In this document: positions 1-7,192 of the stretch, in pieces
Position numbering within the stretch: the first letter of the stretch is position 1
Layout: each line of letters begins with the position of its first letter
Assembly (NCBI RefSeq): GCF_003933965.1
Contig: NZ_RSAJ01000014.1
Coordinates: 1 to 38,325 of the forward strand
DNA length: 38,325 nt
Reading direction: 5' to 3'
From: Streptomyces sp. RP5T
GTDB lineage: Bacteria > Actinomycetota > Actinomycetes > Streptomycetales > Streptomycetaceae
Position numbers and translations under genes: made by a program
Notes under the pieces: model-generated
What the model was told of the DNA's origin: nothing
The model's database searches: none
What the model saw: only the letters and a program-made list of their open reading frames with translations

Positions 1-2
1 GC

Positions 3-248
3 CTCAGCCGGGCCCTGATGCGGGACGAACCCGGTACCACCCCGCGCGGCAGGGATCTGGTGGGCAGTTCGGGCTCCGTGGTGACGCCGATCCCGGCCGA
101 CGGCTACGGCGAGGTGCTGGTGCACCTGGCCGGCCAGCCGGTGAAGTACGCCGCCAGGAGCGCTGCGGCCGTAGCGCGCGGCACCGAGGTGTGGGTCGAG
201 GAAACCCTGTCGGCGACCGCCGTCGCGGTCCGCCCGGTCGACCGCTGA
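3..248 (+). CDS. NfeD-family protein, C-terminal part (5' end outside window)
   Basis: The reading frame is open to the left edge, so this is the 3' end of a gene that starts outside the window. The visible ~80 residues have the pattern of the NfeD C-terminal soluble OB-fold: a 'LVGSSGSVVTPI' strand-turn, 'GEVLVHLAGQPVKYAAR' and a closing 'GTEVWVEETLSATAVAVRP'. In the known family this domain follows membrane segments and acts with SPFH/flotillin proteins in membrane microdomains. The flotillin gene begins 76 bp downstream on the same strand, which matches the usual nfeD-flotillin pairing and supports the call. The family is inferred from a short fragment; the membrane part cannot be seen. 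Confidence 0.72.
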   Translation, partial: LSRALMRDEPGTTPRGRDLVGSSGSVVTPIPADGYGEVLVHLAGQPVKYAARSAAAVARGTEVWVEETLSATAVAVRPVDR

Positions 249-324
249 GTCATTCCCGTTCGACGTTGTTGTTCGTTCGTTCCGCCCCGCACTCCGGGGA
301 CTGGTTCCAAAGAGGGGCGTTGTC

Positions 325-1758
325 ATGAGTTCTGTCCTCGTCGCGGTCGTGGGAGTCCTCGTACTCCTGGTTCTGCTGGCTCTGGTCGTTGTCACGCGTT
401 ACAAGGTGGCCGGCCCCAGTGAGGCGTTCATCGTCACCGGCCGGCGCGGCAAGAAGGCCACCGATCCGGAGACCGGCCGGATCTTCACCGACAACAGCGG
501 GCAGAAGGTCGTGGTCGGGGGCGGCGTGTTCGTCGTTCCGTTCGTGCAGCAGAAGTTCACCCTGGACCTCTCCTCGCGGCACATCCCGGTAGCAGTGCGC
601 GGCGCCGTCACCCTGCGCGGTGTCAAGGCGCACCTGGAAGGCGTTGCCATCGTCAAGGTCGGCGGCAGCGAGGACTCCATCCGGGCTGCCGCGCAGCGGT
701 TCCTGATGCAGCAGGACGGCATCGTCGGCTTCACCCAGGAAGTGCTGTCCGGTGCACTGCGGGCGATCGTGGGCCGGATGTCGGTGGAGGACATCATCCG
801 CGACCGGGCGGCGTTCGCCGGACAGGTGGCGGAGGAGGCGGAGGCGAGCCTGTCGGGGCAGGGGCTGGTCCTGGACGCCTTCCAGATCCAGGACATCAGC
901 ACCGAGGGCTCCTACCTCGAAGACCTCGGCCGTCCGGAGGCCGCCCGTGCCAAGCAGGAGGCCGACATCGCCGAGGCCGTCGCCCGGCGGGCCGCCGAGC
1001 AGGCGCGGCTGAAGGCCGAGGAGGAAATCGCGATCGCCCAGCGGACGTTCGCGCTCAAGCAGGCCGAGATCAAGGCCGAGACGGACGAGGCCGCCGCACG
1101 CGCCGCCGCCGCGGGCCCGCTGGCCGAGGCCGCCCGCTCGCAGGAGGTACTGAGCGAGCAGGAGAAGGTCGCCGAGCGGCAGGCCGCGCTGACCGACCGC
1201 GAACTGGACACCAAGGTCCGCAAGCCCGCCGACGCCGCCCGCTACCAGGCTGAACAGGAGGCCGAAGCCCGCCGCATCGCCCTGGTCAAGCAGGCCGAAG
1301 CGGACGCCCAGCGCTCCCGGCTGACCGGTGAGGGCGAGAAGGCCCACCGCGCGGCGCTCGCCGACGCCGTACGGATCGAGGGCGAGGCCGAGGCCGCCGC
1401 AATCGGTGCCAAGGGTGCCGCCGAGGCCGAGGCGATGCAGAAGAAGGCCGACGCGTTCGCCCAGTACGGCGATGCGGCCGTGCTGCAGATGCTCGTCGAG
1501 GTCCTGCCCAGCGTGGTCGCCAAGGCGTCCGAGCCGCTCAGCGCCATCGACAAGATGACGGTCATCTCCACCGACGGGGCAAGCCAGCTGTCACGGACCG
1601 TGGCCGACAACGTCGCCCAGGGCGTCGAACTCCTCGGCTCCACCACCGGAGTCGACCTCGCCGAGCTGCTGAAGAACATCACCCAGCGGGGAAGGGTCGC
1701 GCAGCCCGCAGGCCCGACGCCCGCCGAAGCCAACGGAAAGATCGAGGTGACCAGCTGA
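325..1758 (+). CDS. Flotillin-like SPFH-domain membrane protein
   Basis: 477 aa. An N-terminal hydrophobic anchor (about residues 2-24) is followed by an SPFH/Band-7 domain (about 25-200; 'PSEAFIVTGRRGKK', 'FVVPFVQQKFTLDLSSRHIPV', 'LRAIVGRMSVEDIIRDRAAF') and a long Ala/Glu/Lys/Arg-rich coiled coil (about 200-380), then a short C-terminal flotillin region ('MLVEVLPSVVAKASEPLSAIDKM', shortened here to the motif VLPSVV). Flotillins oligomerise on the cytoplasmic face of the membrane and organise lipid microdomains. The ATG has a purine-rich site (AAAGAGG) about 9 nt upstream. The NfeD-type gene immediately upstream fits a two-gene operon. The last codons and the stop lie inside a 25-bp tandem repeat (1744-1793), so the C-terminus may have been remodelled. 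Confidence 0.9.
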   Translation: MSSVLVAVVGVLVLLVLLALVVVTRYKVAGPSEAFIVTGRRGKKATDPETGRIFTDNSGQKVVVGGGVFVVPFVQQKFTLDLSSRHIPVAVRGAVTLRGVKAHLEGVAIVKVGGSEDSIRAAAQRFLMQQDGIVGFTQEVLSGALRAIVGRMSVEDIIRDRAAFAGQVAEEAEASLSGQGLVLDAFQIQDISTEGSYLEDLGRPEAARAKQEADIAEAVARRAAEQARLKAEEEIAIAQRTFALKQAEIKAETDEAAARAAAAGPLAEAARSQEVLSEQEKVAERQAALTDRELDTKVRKPADAARYQAEQEAEARRIALVKQAEADAQRSRLTGEGEKAHRAALADAVRIEGEAEAAAIGAKGAAEAEAMQKKADAFAQYGDAAVLQMLVEVLPSVVAKASEPLSAIDKMTVISTDGASQLSRTVADNVAQGVELLGSTTGVDLAELLKNITQRGRVAQPAGPTPAEANGKIEVTS

Positions 1759-1793
1759 CATCGGACACGAGGTGACCGGCTGACATCGGACAC
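1744..1793 (+). repeat. 25-bp direct tandem repeat spanning the flotillin stop codon
   Basis: Two adjacent 25-bp copies, 1744-1768 and 1769-1793, differ at one base (A/G at copy position 10). Each reads GAGGTGACC(A/G)GCTGACATCG followed by GACAC. The first copy supplies the last codons (Glu-Val-Thr-Ser) and the TGA of the flotillin gene. Multiple short direct repeats are typical of the ends of IS21-type elements, but no transposase is visible next to them, so origin from an insertion sequence is only inference. Confidence 0.75.
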
Positions 1794-2284
1794 CCGGTGG
1801 GGCAGTGCGCCCCGACGGTCCTCGAACCGCCCGGGCGCACGCCGCGGTCCGGCACCTGCCAGGGACCGTGGCCGCACAGAGCCTTGTTCCGCTCCTGGGC
1901 GGCGCCCTGATATGGAGTGCGCACCCGGTTCCCCTGGCTCTGGCCGATCGGATGGTCAGCATGCGCCCTCCCCCTGGCGTCCGCCTCGTTGCGGGGCCGG
2001 GCACCCCGTCGAGTCCGACGTCGTACGAGCCCATGGGGCATCCGCGTGAGCCTGGAGGCCGGCGTGCTGATGTTCTCCGCCGGGCTCATCGGCGGATCAC
2101 AGCTCAGTGAGCGGTTCTGTCGGCGGCTGCGCGGTCTCATGCAGTCGAGGAGAGACCCGCCAGAGCCGGGACGCCACGGTGAACCCGCGGCCACGGCGTA
2201 TGTTCCTCGTCAATGACCTGGCCCGCGGCCCGAAACCGTACGACGCTGGGACCGGGAACATTTCCATCGGAGGAGGAGCCCGCC
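1794..2284. other. Gene-poor gap between flotillin and the CBS gene
   Basis: About 490 bp follow the tandem repeat without a convincing gene. Open frames exist on both strands, for example 1805-2110 (+), 1917-2216 (+) and 1591-2034 (-), but they overlap each other, lack recognisable domains and lack good ribosome-binding sites. A short stretch from a GTG at 2047 reads SLEAGVLMFSAGLIGG and could be a membrane-peptide remnant; it is too weak to call. The last 30 bp hold the GGAGGAGG ribosome-binding site of the next gene. Confidence 0.5.
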
Positions 2285-2785
2285 GTGCGCGCTCGTGACC
2301 TGGCGGTCGAATACGAAACGGTGAGCGTCGACAGCGACGCCATGGACGCGGCCCGCCTGATGGCCGAGCACAAGCTGCCGGCCCTGCTGGTGCTGGACGA
2401 GCGGGGCGAGCCGAGGGCGATCCTTCCAGCCTCCCAGATGATCAAAGTGCTGGTGCCGGCCTACGTCGTCGAGGATCCGGCTCTCGCCGCCGTCGTCGAC
2501 GAGAAGCACGCCGACCGGCTCTGCCAGGCACTTGCCGGGCGCCGCGTGGGGGACTGCCTGTCCGGCCAGGCGACCCCGCCGCCGGTCGCCGACCCCGACG
2601 ACACCGCGCTGGAGGTGGCCGCGCTGATGGCGCAGGTACGCAGCCCGCTGGTGGCGGTCGCCGAGAAGGCCGAAACCGGAACGAGCGGCCGGAAGCAGGG
2701 CGGTACCCGCTTGCTGGGTGTGATCACGGCCTCCCACCTGCTGCACGAACTGCTGGGCGCGGCTGGAGCGTCGAGCACCACCTGA
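2285..2785 (+). CDS. CBS-pair domain protein
   Basis: 166 aa from the GTG at 2285, chosen because a strong GGAGGAGG lies about 8 nt upstream and similarity begins just after it; the frame is open from 2213, but the extra 24 residues look random. The first CBS motif covers about residues 1-60 (MRARDLAVEYETVSVD, then LPALLVLDERGEPRAILPASQ) and the second about 95-160 (VGDCLSGQATPPPVADPDDT, then TRLLGVITASHLLHELLG). CBS pairs bind adenosyl ligands and usually sense energy state or gate a partner protein. No membrane segment is present, so it is probably cytosolic. Two-CBS proteins such as Hrp1 occur in the mycobacterial DosR regulon, but this one lies 20 kb from the dormancy-like island and its partner is unknown. 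Confidence 0.78.
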   Translation: MRARDLAVEYETVSVDSDAMDAARLMAEHKLPALLVLDERGEPRAILPASQMIKVLVPAYVVEDPALAAVVDEKHADRLCQALAGRRVGDCLSGQATPPPVADPDDTALEVAALMAQVRSPLVAVAEKAETGTSGRKQGGTRLLGVITASHLLHELLGAAGASSTT

Positions 2786-2814
2786 CTGCTCGGTGAAACC
2801 GGCGCACGTGCCGA

Positions 2815-3309
2815 CTACTCCAAACCGGAAGCACGCGAGATCTCCCGGCACACCTCGGCGTCGATCCGTCTGCCCAGACGCTCCAGGGCCGGCCCGCCGC
2901 ACCGTAGCGTGCCCCGCTCCAGGGCACGCTGCGCGCCGCGTTCGAGGTGGTGCCACAGCAGGGGGTTGGTGATCAGAACCCTTGGATCCAGCTCCAGCCG
3001 GCCGCCGGATGTGTCACTCAGCACCAGTCGCTGTGTGATTCCGTCGGACACGTCCACAGCCACCAGGCGGTCTGTCCGGATTCGGCGTCGACTTATCAGT
3101 CCCCGCGCTTCGAGCCCGCCGGCCCGCGCACTCAGGCGTGGTGGCGTCAGGACGATCGAGAGCACCACGGCGAGCACGGCCCATCCGGCCGACCGCATGA
3201 CGGTGATCCGCACGAGCCCCCAGTCGAGCAGCATGAGCGCTGCGAAGAACCCGGCGCCCCAGATCAGCGCGCTTCGCACCTCTCTCCCCCAGTACCGGTC
3301 ATGGACCAC
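2815..3309 (-). CDS. Small membrane protein of unknown function
   Basis: 164 aa from a GTG at 3309 that has GGAG 7 nt upstream; an in-frame ATG at 3372 would add 21 residues rich in basic and polar amino acids and cannot be excluded. After a short charged start (VHDRYWGREVRS) two adjacent hydrophobic helices lie at about residues 12-50 (ALIWGAGFFAALMLLDWGL and AGWAVLAVVLSIVLTPP). A cytosolic part follows with beta-strand-like segments (ISRRRIRTDRLVAVDVSD, GRLELDPRVLITNPLLWHHLERG) and ends in a helix. The overall plan resembles two-helix PH-like (YdbS/bPH2-type) membrane proteins of actinomycetes, but I do not recognise the family with confidence. It converges with the CBS gene, only 29 bp away. 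Confidence 0.6.
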   Translation of the reverse strand: MVHDRYWGREVRSALIWGAGFFAALMLLDWGLVRITVMRSAGWAVLAVVLSIVLTPPRLSARAGGLEARGLISRRRIRTDRLVAVDVSDGITQRLVLSDTSGGRLELDPRVLITNPLLWHHLERGAQRALERGTLRCGGPALERLGRRIDAEVCREISRASGLE

Positions 3310-3669
3310 ACCGCCGTTCTCCGAACGGCCGGTTCCACGGGTCGAAGTGCGTTTTCGGATGTGCCCTCCCATACGCGCCAGAGTAGACACGCCCCCTGGA
3401 AGTGTCTCCGGCCATGACAGGGCAGCCCACCGGCTTCCACCAGCGCCACGACATACACGCAGGCGAACTGGCACGTGGCGTGGTGGTGGATCGCCGGCCG
3501 GCCAGGGACAGCGGCGCCGACCACCGCCGGGGCCACAGCAGAGAGGACCATCGCACGGTCCGCCCCATGACGCCGCTGCCGTCGCAGACGAGCCAACGAT
3601 GCCCCTGAGCCTTGACGCCGGAGAGCGGTGATCCTACGGTCCCTACACGCCTCACGATCGGTAACCTCA

Positions 3670-3682
3670 TCGAAACATTCGA
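3670..3682. promoter_or_regulatory. Palindrome TCGAA-ACA-TTCGA upstream of GH30
   Basis: Perfect 5+3+5 inverted repeat, 188 bp upstream of the GH30 start and only 4 bp from a second, CebR-type palindrome. CGAA/TTCG palindromes have been reported upstream of Streptomyces xylan genes (BxlR-type control), usually with shorter spacing, so a regulator site is plausible but unproven. Confidence 0.4.
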
Positions 3683-3686
3683 CAAG

Positions 3687-3700
3687 AGGGAGCGCTCCCA
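3687..3700. promoter_or_regulatory. CebR-type operator (AGGGAGCGCTCCCA)
   Basis: The 12-bp core GGGAGCGCTCCC is a perfect palindrome, and the 14-mer differs at one outer base from the known Streptomyces CebR box TGGGAGCGCTCCCA. It lies 171 bp upstream of the GH30 gene. This suggests repression of the secreted xylanase by a CebR-type LacI protein that is released by cello-oligosaccharides. Binding is inferred. Confidence 0.62.
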
Positions 3701-3870
3701 CTCAGTCCGGCGCGTCAGATTCAGGCTCTACCTGCACAGTGCACGAGCACCTCACCACGCCCGTCCCGAAAATTTCGCCCGTGACGGGTGCGCGCGGCGG
3801 CAGATGACGTCGAAGCAGCGAGGCGCAGCCGAGAAAGCCCACATCAGCGTCACGTCCAGACGGAGGAGCA

Positions 3871-5187
3871 ATGTCGTTGCACCGTAGCGATACCGGCAGC
3901 ACAGGTCCGGCACTTCCGCTTCCCAGCCGCCGGGCCGTCCTCGCGACCCTCGGCACCCTGCCGGTCCTCGCGGCCGCGGCACCGGCGGTGGCAGCGTCCC
4001 GAACCGAGTCCCTGGCAGCCGCCGCCGTGACCGTCGACCCGTCGGCGGCCCGGCAGACGATCCGGGGATTCGGCGGCATGAACCACCCGCTGTGGATCGG
4101 TGACCTGACATCTGCCCAGCGCGACACGGCATTCGGCAACGGAGACGGACAGCTCGGCTTCTCCATGCTGAGAATCTTCGTCTCGGAGGACAAGGCGAAC
4201 TGGAGCCGTGAGGTCGCGACGGCGAAGCGGGCCATCGAGCTCGGGGCCACGGTCTTCGCCTCGCCTTGGAATCCCCCCGCCCAGATGGTCGAGACCTTCG
4301 TCCGCGGCCAGCAGACCAACGCGAAGCGGCTCCGGTACGACATGTACGGCGCCTACGCGCAGCACTTGAACGACTTCGTCGCCTTCATGCGGAGCAACGG
4401 CGTGAACCTGTACGCCATTTCTGTGCAGAACGAGCCCGACTACGCCCACGACTGGACCTGGTGGACGCCCACAGAGATGACCAGGTTCCTGCGGGAGAAC
4501 GCCGGCTCGATCAGCACCAAGGTGATCGCTCCGGAGTCCTTCCAGTACGTCAAGAGCTTCTCGGACCCGATCCTCAACGACTCCGCGGCCCTCGCCAACC
4601 TCGACATCCTCGGAGCCCACCTCTACGGCACCTCGTTCCAGAACTTCCCCTACCCCCTCTTCCAGCAGAAGGGCGCGGGCAAGGAGCTGTGGATGACCGA
4701 GGTCTACTACCCCAACAGCAGTGATTCGGCCGACCTTTGGCCGCAAGCACTGGACGTGGGGGAACACGTCCACCGCGCGATGGTGGACGCCCAGTTCCAG
4801 GCGTACGTGTGGTGGTACATCCGGCGCGGCTACGGGCCCATGCGCGAGGACGGCCGGATCAGCAAGCGCGGCGCCGCCATGGCGCACTTCTCGAAGTACG
4901 TCCGCCCAGGGCACGTTCGGATCGCCGTGACCGCGAACCCGCAGTCCAACGTCTACCTCTCGGCGTACAGGGGAAGCGGCTCCCGGCTGGTCATCGTCGC
5001 CGTCAACAAGGGGACCTCGCAGGTGAGTCAGCAGTTCATCCTGCAGAACAACGCCTCGACCAACGTGTCCTCCTGGCTGACGGACGCCGGCAGGACGCTC
5101 GCGTCACAGAGCAGGATCACCGTGTCGAACGGCTCTTTCACCGGGCAGCTGCCGGCGCAGAGTCTGACGACGTTCGTGACCGGGTGA
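3871..5187 (+). CDS. xynC: GH30 subfamily 8 glucuronoxylanase, secreted (Tat-type signal)
   Basis: 438 aa. The N-terminus has a twin-arginine signal (SRRAVLATLG at about 19-28, hydrophobic stretch, cleavage near AVAA, residue 42). The catalytic (beta/alpha)8 barrel follows and closely resembles Bacillus XynC: RGFGGMNHPLW (65-75), FASPWNPPAQMVETF, acid/base Glu188 in VQNEPDYAHDW and nucleophile Glu277 in WMTEVYYPNS. The YIRRGYGPM segment holds the arginine that in this family binds the 4-O-methylglucuronate side chain. The C-terminal side-beta domain ends in LPAQSLTTFVTG. Such enzymes cut glucuronoxylan endo-wise next to glucuronate branches. There is no carbohydrate-binding module. The ATG follows GGAGGAG. 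It is monocistronic, with a CebR-type palindrome upstream. Confidence 0.95.
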   Translation: MSLHRSDTGSTGPALPLPSRRAVLATLGTLPVLAAAAPAVAASRTESLAAAAVTVDPSAARQTIRGFGGMNHPLWIGDLTSAQRDTAFGNGDGQLGFSMLRIFVSEDKANWSREVATAKRAIELGATVFASPWNPPAQMVETFVRGQQTNAKRLRYDMYGAYAQHLNDFVAFMRSNGVNLYAISVQNEPDYAHDWTWWTPTEMTRFLRENAGSISTKVIAPESFQYVKSFSDPILNDSAALANLDILGAHLYGTSFQNFPYPLFQQKGAGKELWMTEVYYPNSSDSADLWPQALDVGEHVHRAMVDAQFQAYVWWYIRRGYGPMREDGRISKRGAAMAHFSKYVRPGHVRIAVTANPQSNVYLSAYRGSGSRLVIVAVNKGTSQVSQQFILQNNASTNVSSWLTDAGRTLASQSRITVSNGSFTGQLPAQSLTTFVTG

Positions 5188-5219
5188 GGGCCTCGCACCA
5201 GCACTTCGGCGTCCGAGCA

Positions 5220-5489
5220 CTCCTCTCCACGACGGGCTTCATGAAGTCACCGCGCGGCACCGGTCTGAACTGGAGGACCTCGATCGGCCCGAGTTCCTCG
5301 GCCGCCGCGTGCAGGGCCACGGTCAGGGAACCGGGGGCGAGGACGTCGGCGGCGAAGCCGCGCGCTTGGACACCGTCACCCTTGCGTTCGGGCGCGAGGG
5401 CGCCGGTGGCCGACGGCGCCGAAACGACGGGCTGCGGCCAACCCCAGGCCCGGGCCGGCGCCGACCAGGGCGAACGTGGTCACGGTCAC
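5220..5489 (-). pseudogene. Decayed short-chain dehydrogenase/reductase (SDR)
   Basis: On the minus strand a GTG at 5489 opens with TFALVGAGPGLGLAAARRFG, the glycine-rich nucleotide-binding start of an SDR. After about 27 residues similarity breaks off and resumes in a different frame (around 5385 to 5225) as GFAADVLAPGSLTVALHAAA and ELGPIEVLQFRPVPRGDFMK, the typical middle of the same family. Part of the intervening region is missing and everything after the FMKPV segment, including the catalytic Tyr-Lys region, is gone. At least one frameshift plus internal and 3' deletions make a functional protein impossible. It sits immediately downstream of the cupin and dehydrogenase genes on the same strand, probably a lost third member of that operon. 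Confidence 0.75.
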
Positions 5490-5520
5490 CTTTCGAGTGA
5501 GGACGGGTAAGGCCGCGGTG

Positions 5521-5931
5521 TCAGTCGGTGGCCGGGGCGGCGGTGTACTCGTCGTCGGTGACCGGGCTCAGCCAGTGCACGACGTCGTGGTCCTCGTCGC
5601 CCTCGTTGATGGCCAGGTGGACCATCAGCCGGTTCGGAGCGGCGCCGTGCCAGTGCTCCTCGTCGGCCTCGAACAGCACACGGTCGCCGGGCCTGATGAC
5701 CTCGACGGGACCGCCGCGGCGCTGGCACAGGCCGACGCCCTCGGTGACGAAGACGGTCTGCCCCAGCGGGTGGCGGTGCCAGTGGGTGCGGGCACCGGGC
5801 ATGAAGTGCACCAGGGACGCGGTGACCCGGGAGGGAGCCGGGGCCGCGGCGACGGCGTCGATGTAGACGTCACCGGTGAACCAGTCGGCCGGGCCCTTTG
5901 CGGTGTTGATCGAGCTGCGGGTGATCTGCAC
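5521..5931 (-). CDS. Small cupin-domain protein
   Basis: 136 aa from a GTG at 5931 preceded by AAGGAG at 6 nt; the same frame stays open much further upstream but there only antisense to the dehydrogenase. It is a single conserved beta-barrel cupin: motif 1 'GARTHWHRHPLGQTVFVTEG' contains the metal-binding histidines, and motif 2 'GDRVLFEADEEHWHGAAPNR' gives the last one. Related proteins include (R)-mandelonitrile-lyase-like and quercetinase-like single cupins; the substrate is unknown. It lies 32 bp downstream of the alcohol dehydrogenase and is probably cotranscribed with it under the divergent XRE regulator. Confidence 0.85.
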   Translation of the reverse strand: MQITRSSINTAKGPADWFTGDVYIDAVAAAPAPSRVTASLVHFMPGARTHWHRHPLGQTVFVTEGVGLCQRRGGPVEVIRPGDRVLFEADEEHWHGAAPNRLMVHLAINEGDEDHDVVHWLSPVTDDEYTAAPATD

Positions 5932-5963
5932 GGAGTGCTCCTTGCCTTGTCCGGTCGGGAGGG

Positions 5964-6980
5964 TCAGGGCGTCAGAAGGGTCTTGACGGCACGGCGCTCG
6001 TCCATCGCCTTGTAGCCCTCGGCGACCTGTTCCAGAGGCAGGGTGAGGTCGAAGACCTTGCCCGGGTCGATGGCTCGGGTGAGGACGCGGTCGATCAGGT
6101 CGGGCAGGTAGCGGCGCACGGGGGCTGGTCCGCCACGCAGGCCGACGTGGGAGAAGAACAGCTCCTGCCCGTCGACGGCGACCTCGTGGGGGACGCCGAC
6201 GAAGCCGACGCTGCCGCCGGGCCGGGCCGAGTGCAGGGCCTGGCTCATGGACTGGGCGGTGCCGACGCACTCCAGGACGCTGTCGGCCCCGATGCCACCG
6301 GTCAGGTCCTTGATCTTCTCGACTCCCTCGTCGCCGCGTTCGGTGACCACGTCGGTGGCGCCGAACTCCTGGGCGAGCTTCTGACGGGAGGCGTGGCGGG
6401 ACATGGCGATGATCCGCTCCGCGCCCATCTGCTTCGCCGCGATCACGGCGCACAGGCCGACCGCGCCGTCGCCGACCACCACGGCGGTCGAGCCGGGCCG
6501 CACCTGGGCGGCGTCCGCGGCCCACCAGCCGGTGCCCATGACGTCGGAGACGGCAAGCAGGCCGGGCCAGAACTCCTCGCCGGGCACCTCGTCGGTGGCG
6601 ACCAGGGTGCCCTGAGCGTTGGGGACACGCACGTAGTCGGCCTGGCAGGTGGACATGAACTCACGGTGCAGGCAGTTGGACTGGAAGCCGTTCCTGCAGT
6701 TCACACAAGTGTTGTCGGAGGTGGCGAAGGAGCCGACGACGAACTGTCCCGGCTTCACCGCGGTGACCTCGGAGCCGACCTCCTCGACGAAGCCGACGTA
6801 CTCGTGACCCATCGGATGCGGGTCGCCGATCGGTTCGGCGCCGCGGTAGGGCCACAGGTCGGAGCCGCAGACACAGGTGACGGCCGTACGGATGATCGCG
6901 TCGGTGGGGTGGAGCAGCTTCGGGTCCTCCAGGGACTCGAAGCGGACGTCGCCGGGGGCGTGAATGACTGCGCCGCGCAT
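5964..6980 (-). CDS. Zinc-dependent alcohol dehydrogenase (MDR family)
   Basis: 338 aa medium-chain dehydrogenase. The catalytic zinc ligands are Cys38 (TCVCGSDLW) and His59-Glu60 (PMGHEYVG). The structural-zinc loop is TSDNTCVNCRNGFQSNC (residues 87-103): three cysteines fit the C-x2-C-x7-C spacing, while the usual first cysteine position is Asp89. NAD(P) is bound at VVVGDGAVGLCAV. The family oxidises or reduces alcohols and aldehydes; the actual substrate cannot be read from sequence. The ATG follows GAAGGAAG. It leads a minus-strand operon with the cupin gene and the SDR remnant, and it diverges from the XRE regulator at 7193. Confidence 0.9.
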   Translation of the reverse strand: MRGAVIHAPGDVRFESLEDPKLLHPTDAIIRTAVTCVCGSDLWPYRGAEPIGDPHPMGHEYVGFVEEVGSEVTAVKPGQFVVGSFATSDNTCVNCRNGFQSNCLHREFMSTCQADYVRVPNAQGTLVATDEVPGEEFWPGLLAVSDVMGTGWWAADAAQVRPGSTAVVVGDGAVGLCAVIAAKQMGAERIIAMSRHASRQKLAQEFGATDVVTERGDEGVEKIKDLTGGIGADSVLECVGTAQSMSQALHSARPGGSVGFVGVPHEVAVDGQELFFSHVGLRGGPAPVRRYLPDLIDRVLTRAIDPGKVFDLTLPLEQVAEGYKAMDERRAVKTLLTP

Positions 6981-7142
6981 AGATGAGCTTCCTTCGCGTG
7001 CTGAGGCGTGCGATCCCGGGTGCCGGGGCCGTCACTGCGTGCAGGGTCAGGCGCAAGATCCCGTCATGATGACCGGGCGAGAAGCACCACGTCATCCAGC
7101 CAACCCTCTCCTCGCACGGAGAACGAGACACCGTCAAGGGGT

Positions 7143-7155
7143 GTACTGGCAGTAC
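7143..7155. promoter_or_regulatory. Palindrome GTACTG-G-CAGTAC between dehydrogenase and XRE regulator
   Basis: Perfect 6+1+6 inverted repeat in the 212-bp divergent intergenic region, 38 bp before the regulator start and 163 bp before the dehydrogenase start. Its position and symmetry fit an operator for the adjacent XRE/MmyB-like protein, acting on its own gene and on the redox operon. This is inference from position. Confidence 0.55.
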
Positions 7156-7192
7156 ATCCCTGAGGGCGCGGACGGGACGTACCGTCGAAGGC

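Larger units (their letters stand above)
3373..3870. other. Intergenic region upstream of GH30 containing regulatory palindromes
   Basis: About 500 bp without a supportable gene. Overlapping minus-strand frames (3264-3701 and 3299-3685) show no recognisable domain and run into the membrane-protein promoter. The part next to GH30 holds two palindromes, at 3670-3682 and 3687-3700, listed separately. The GH30 ribosome-binding site GGAGGAG lies just before the ATG at 3871. Confidence 0.5.

Noticed and set aside
1805..2216. Small plus-strand frames after the flotillin
   Set aside because: They overlap each other, have no clear start signals and no recognisable product.
3264..3701. Possible minus-strand gene before GH30
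   Set aside because: Two overlapping frames, no domain, no ribosome-binding site, and it would cover the CebR-type palindrome.
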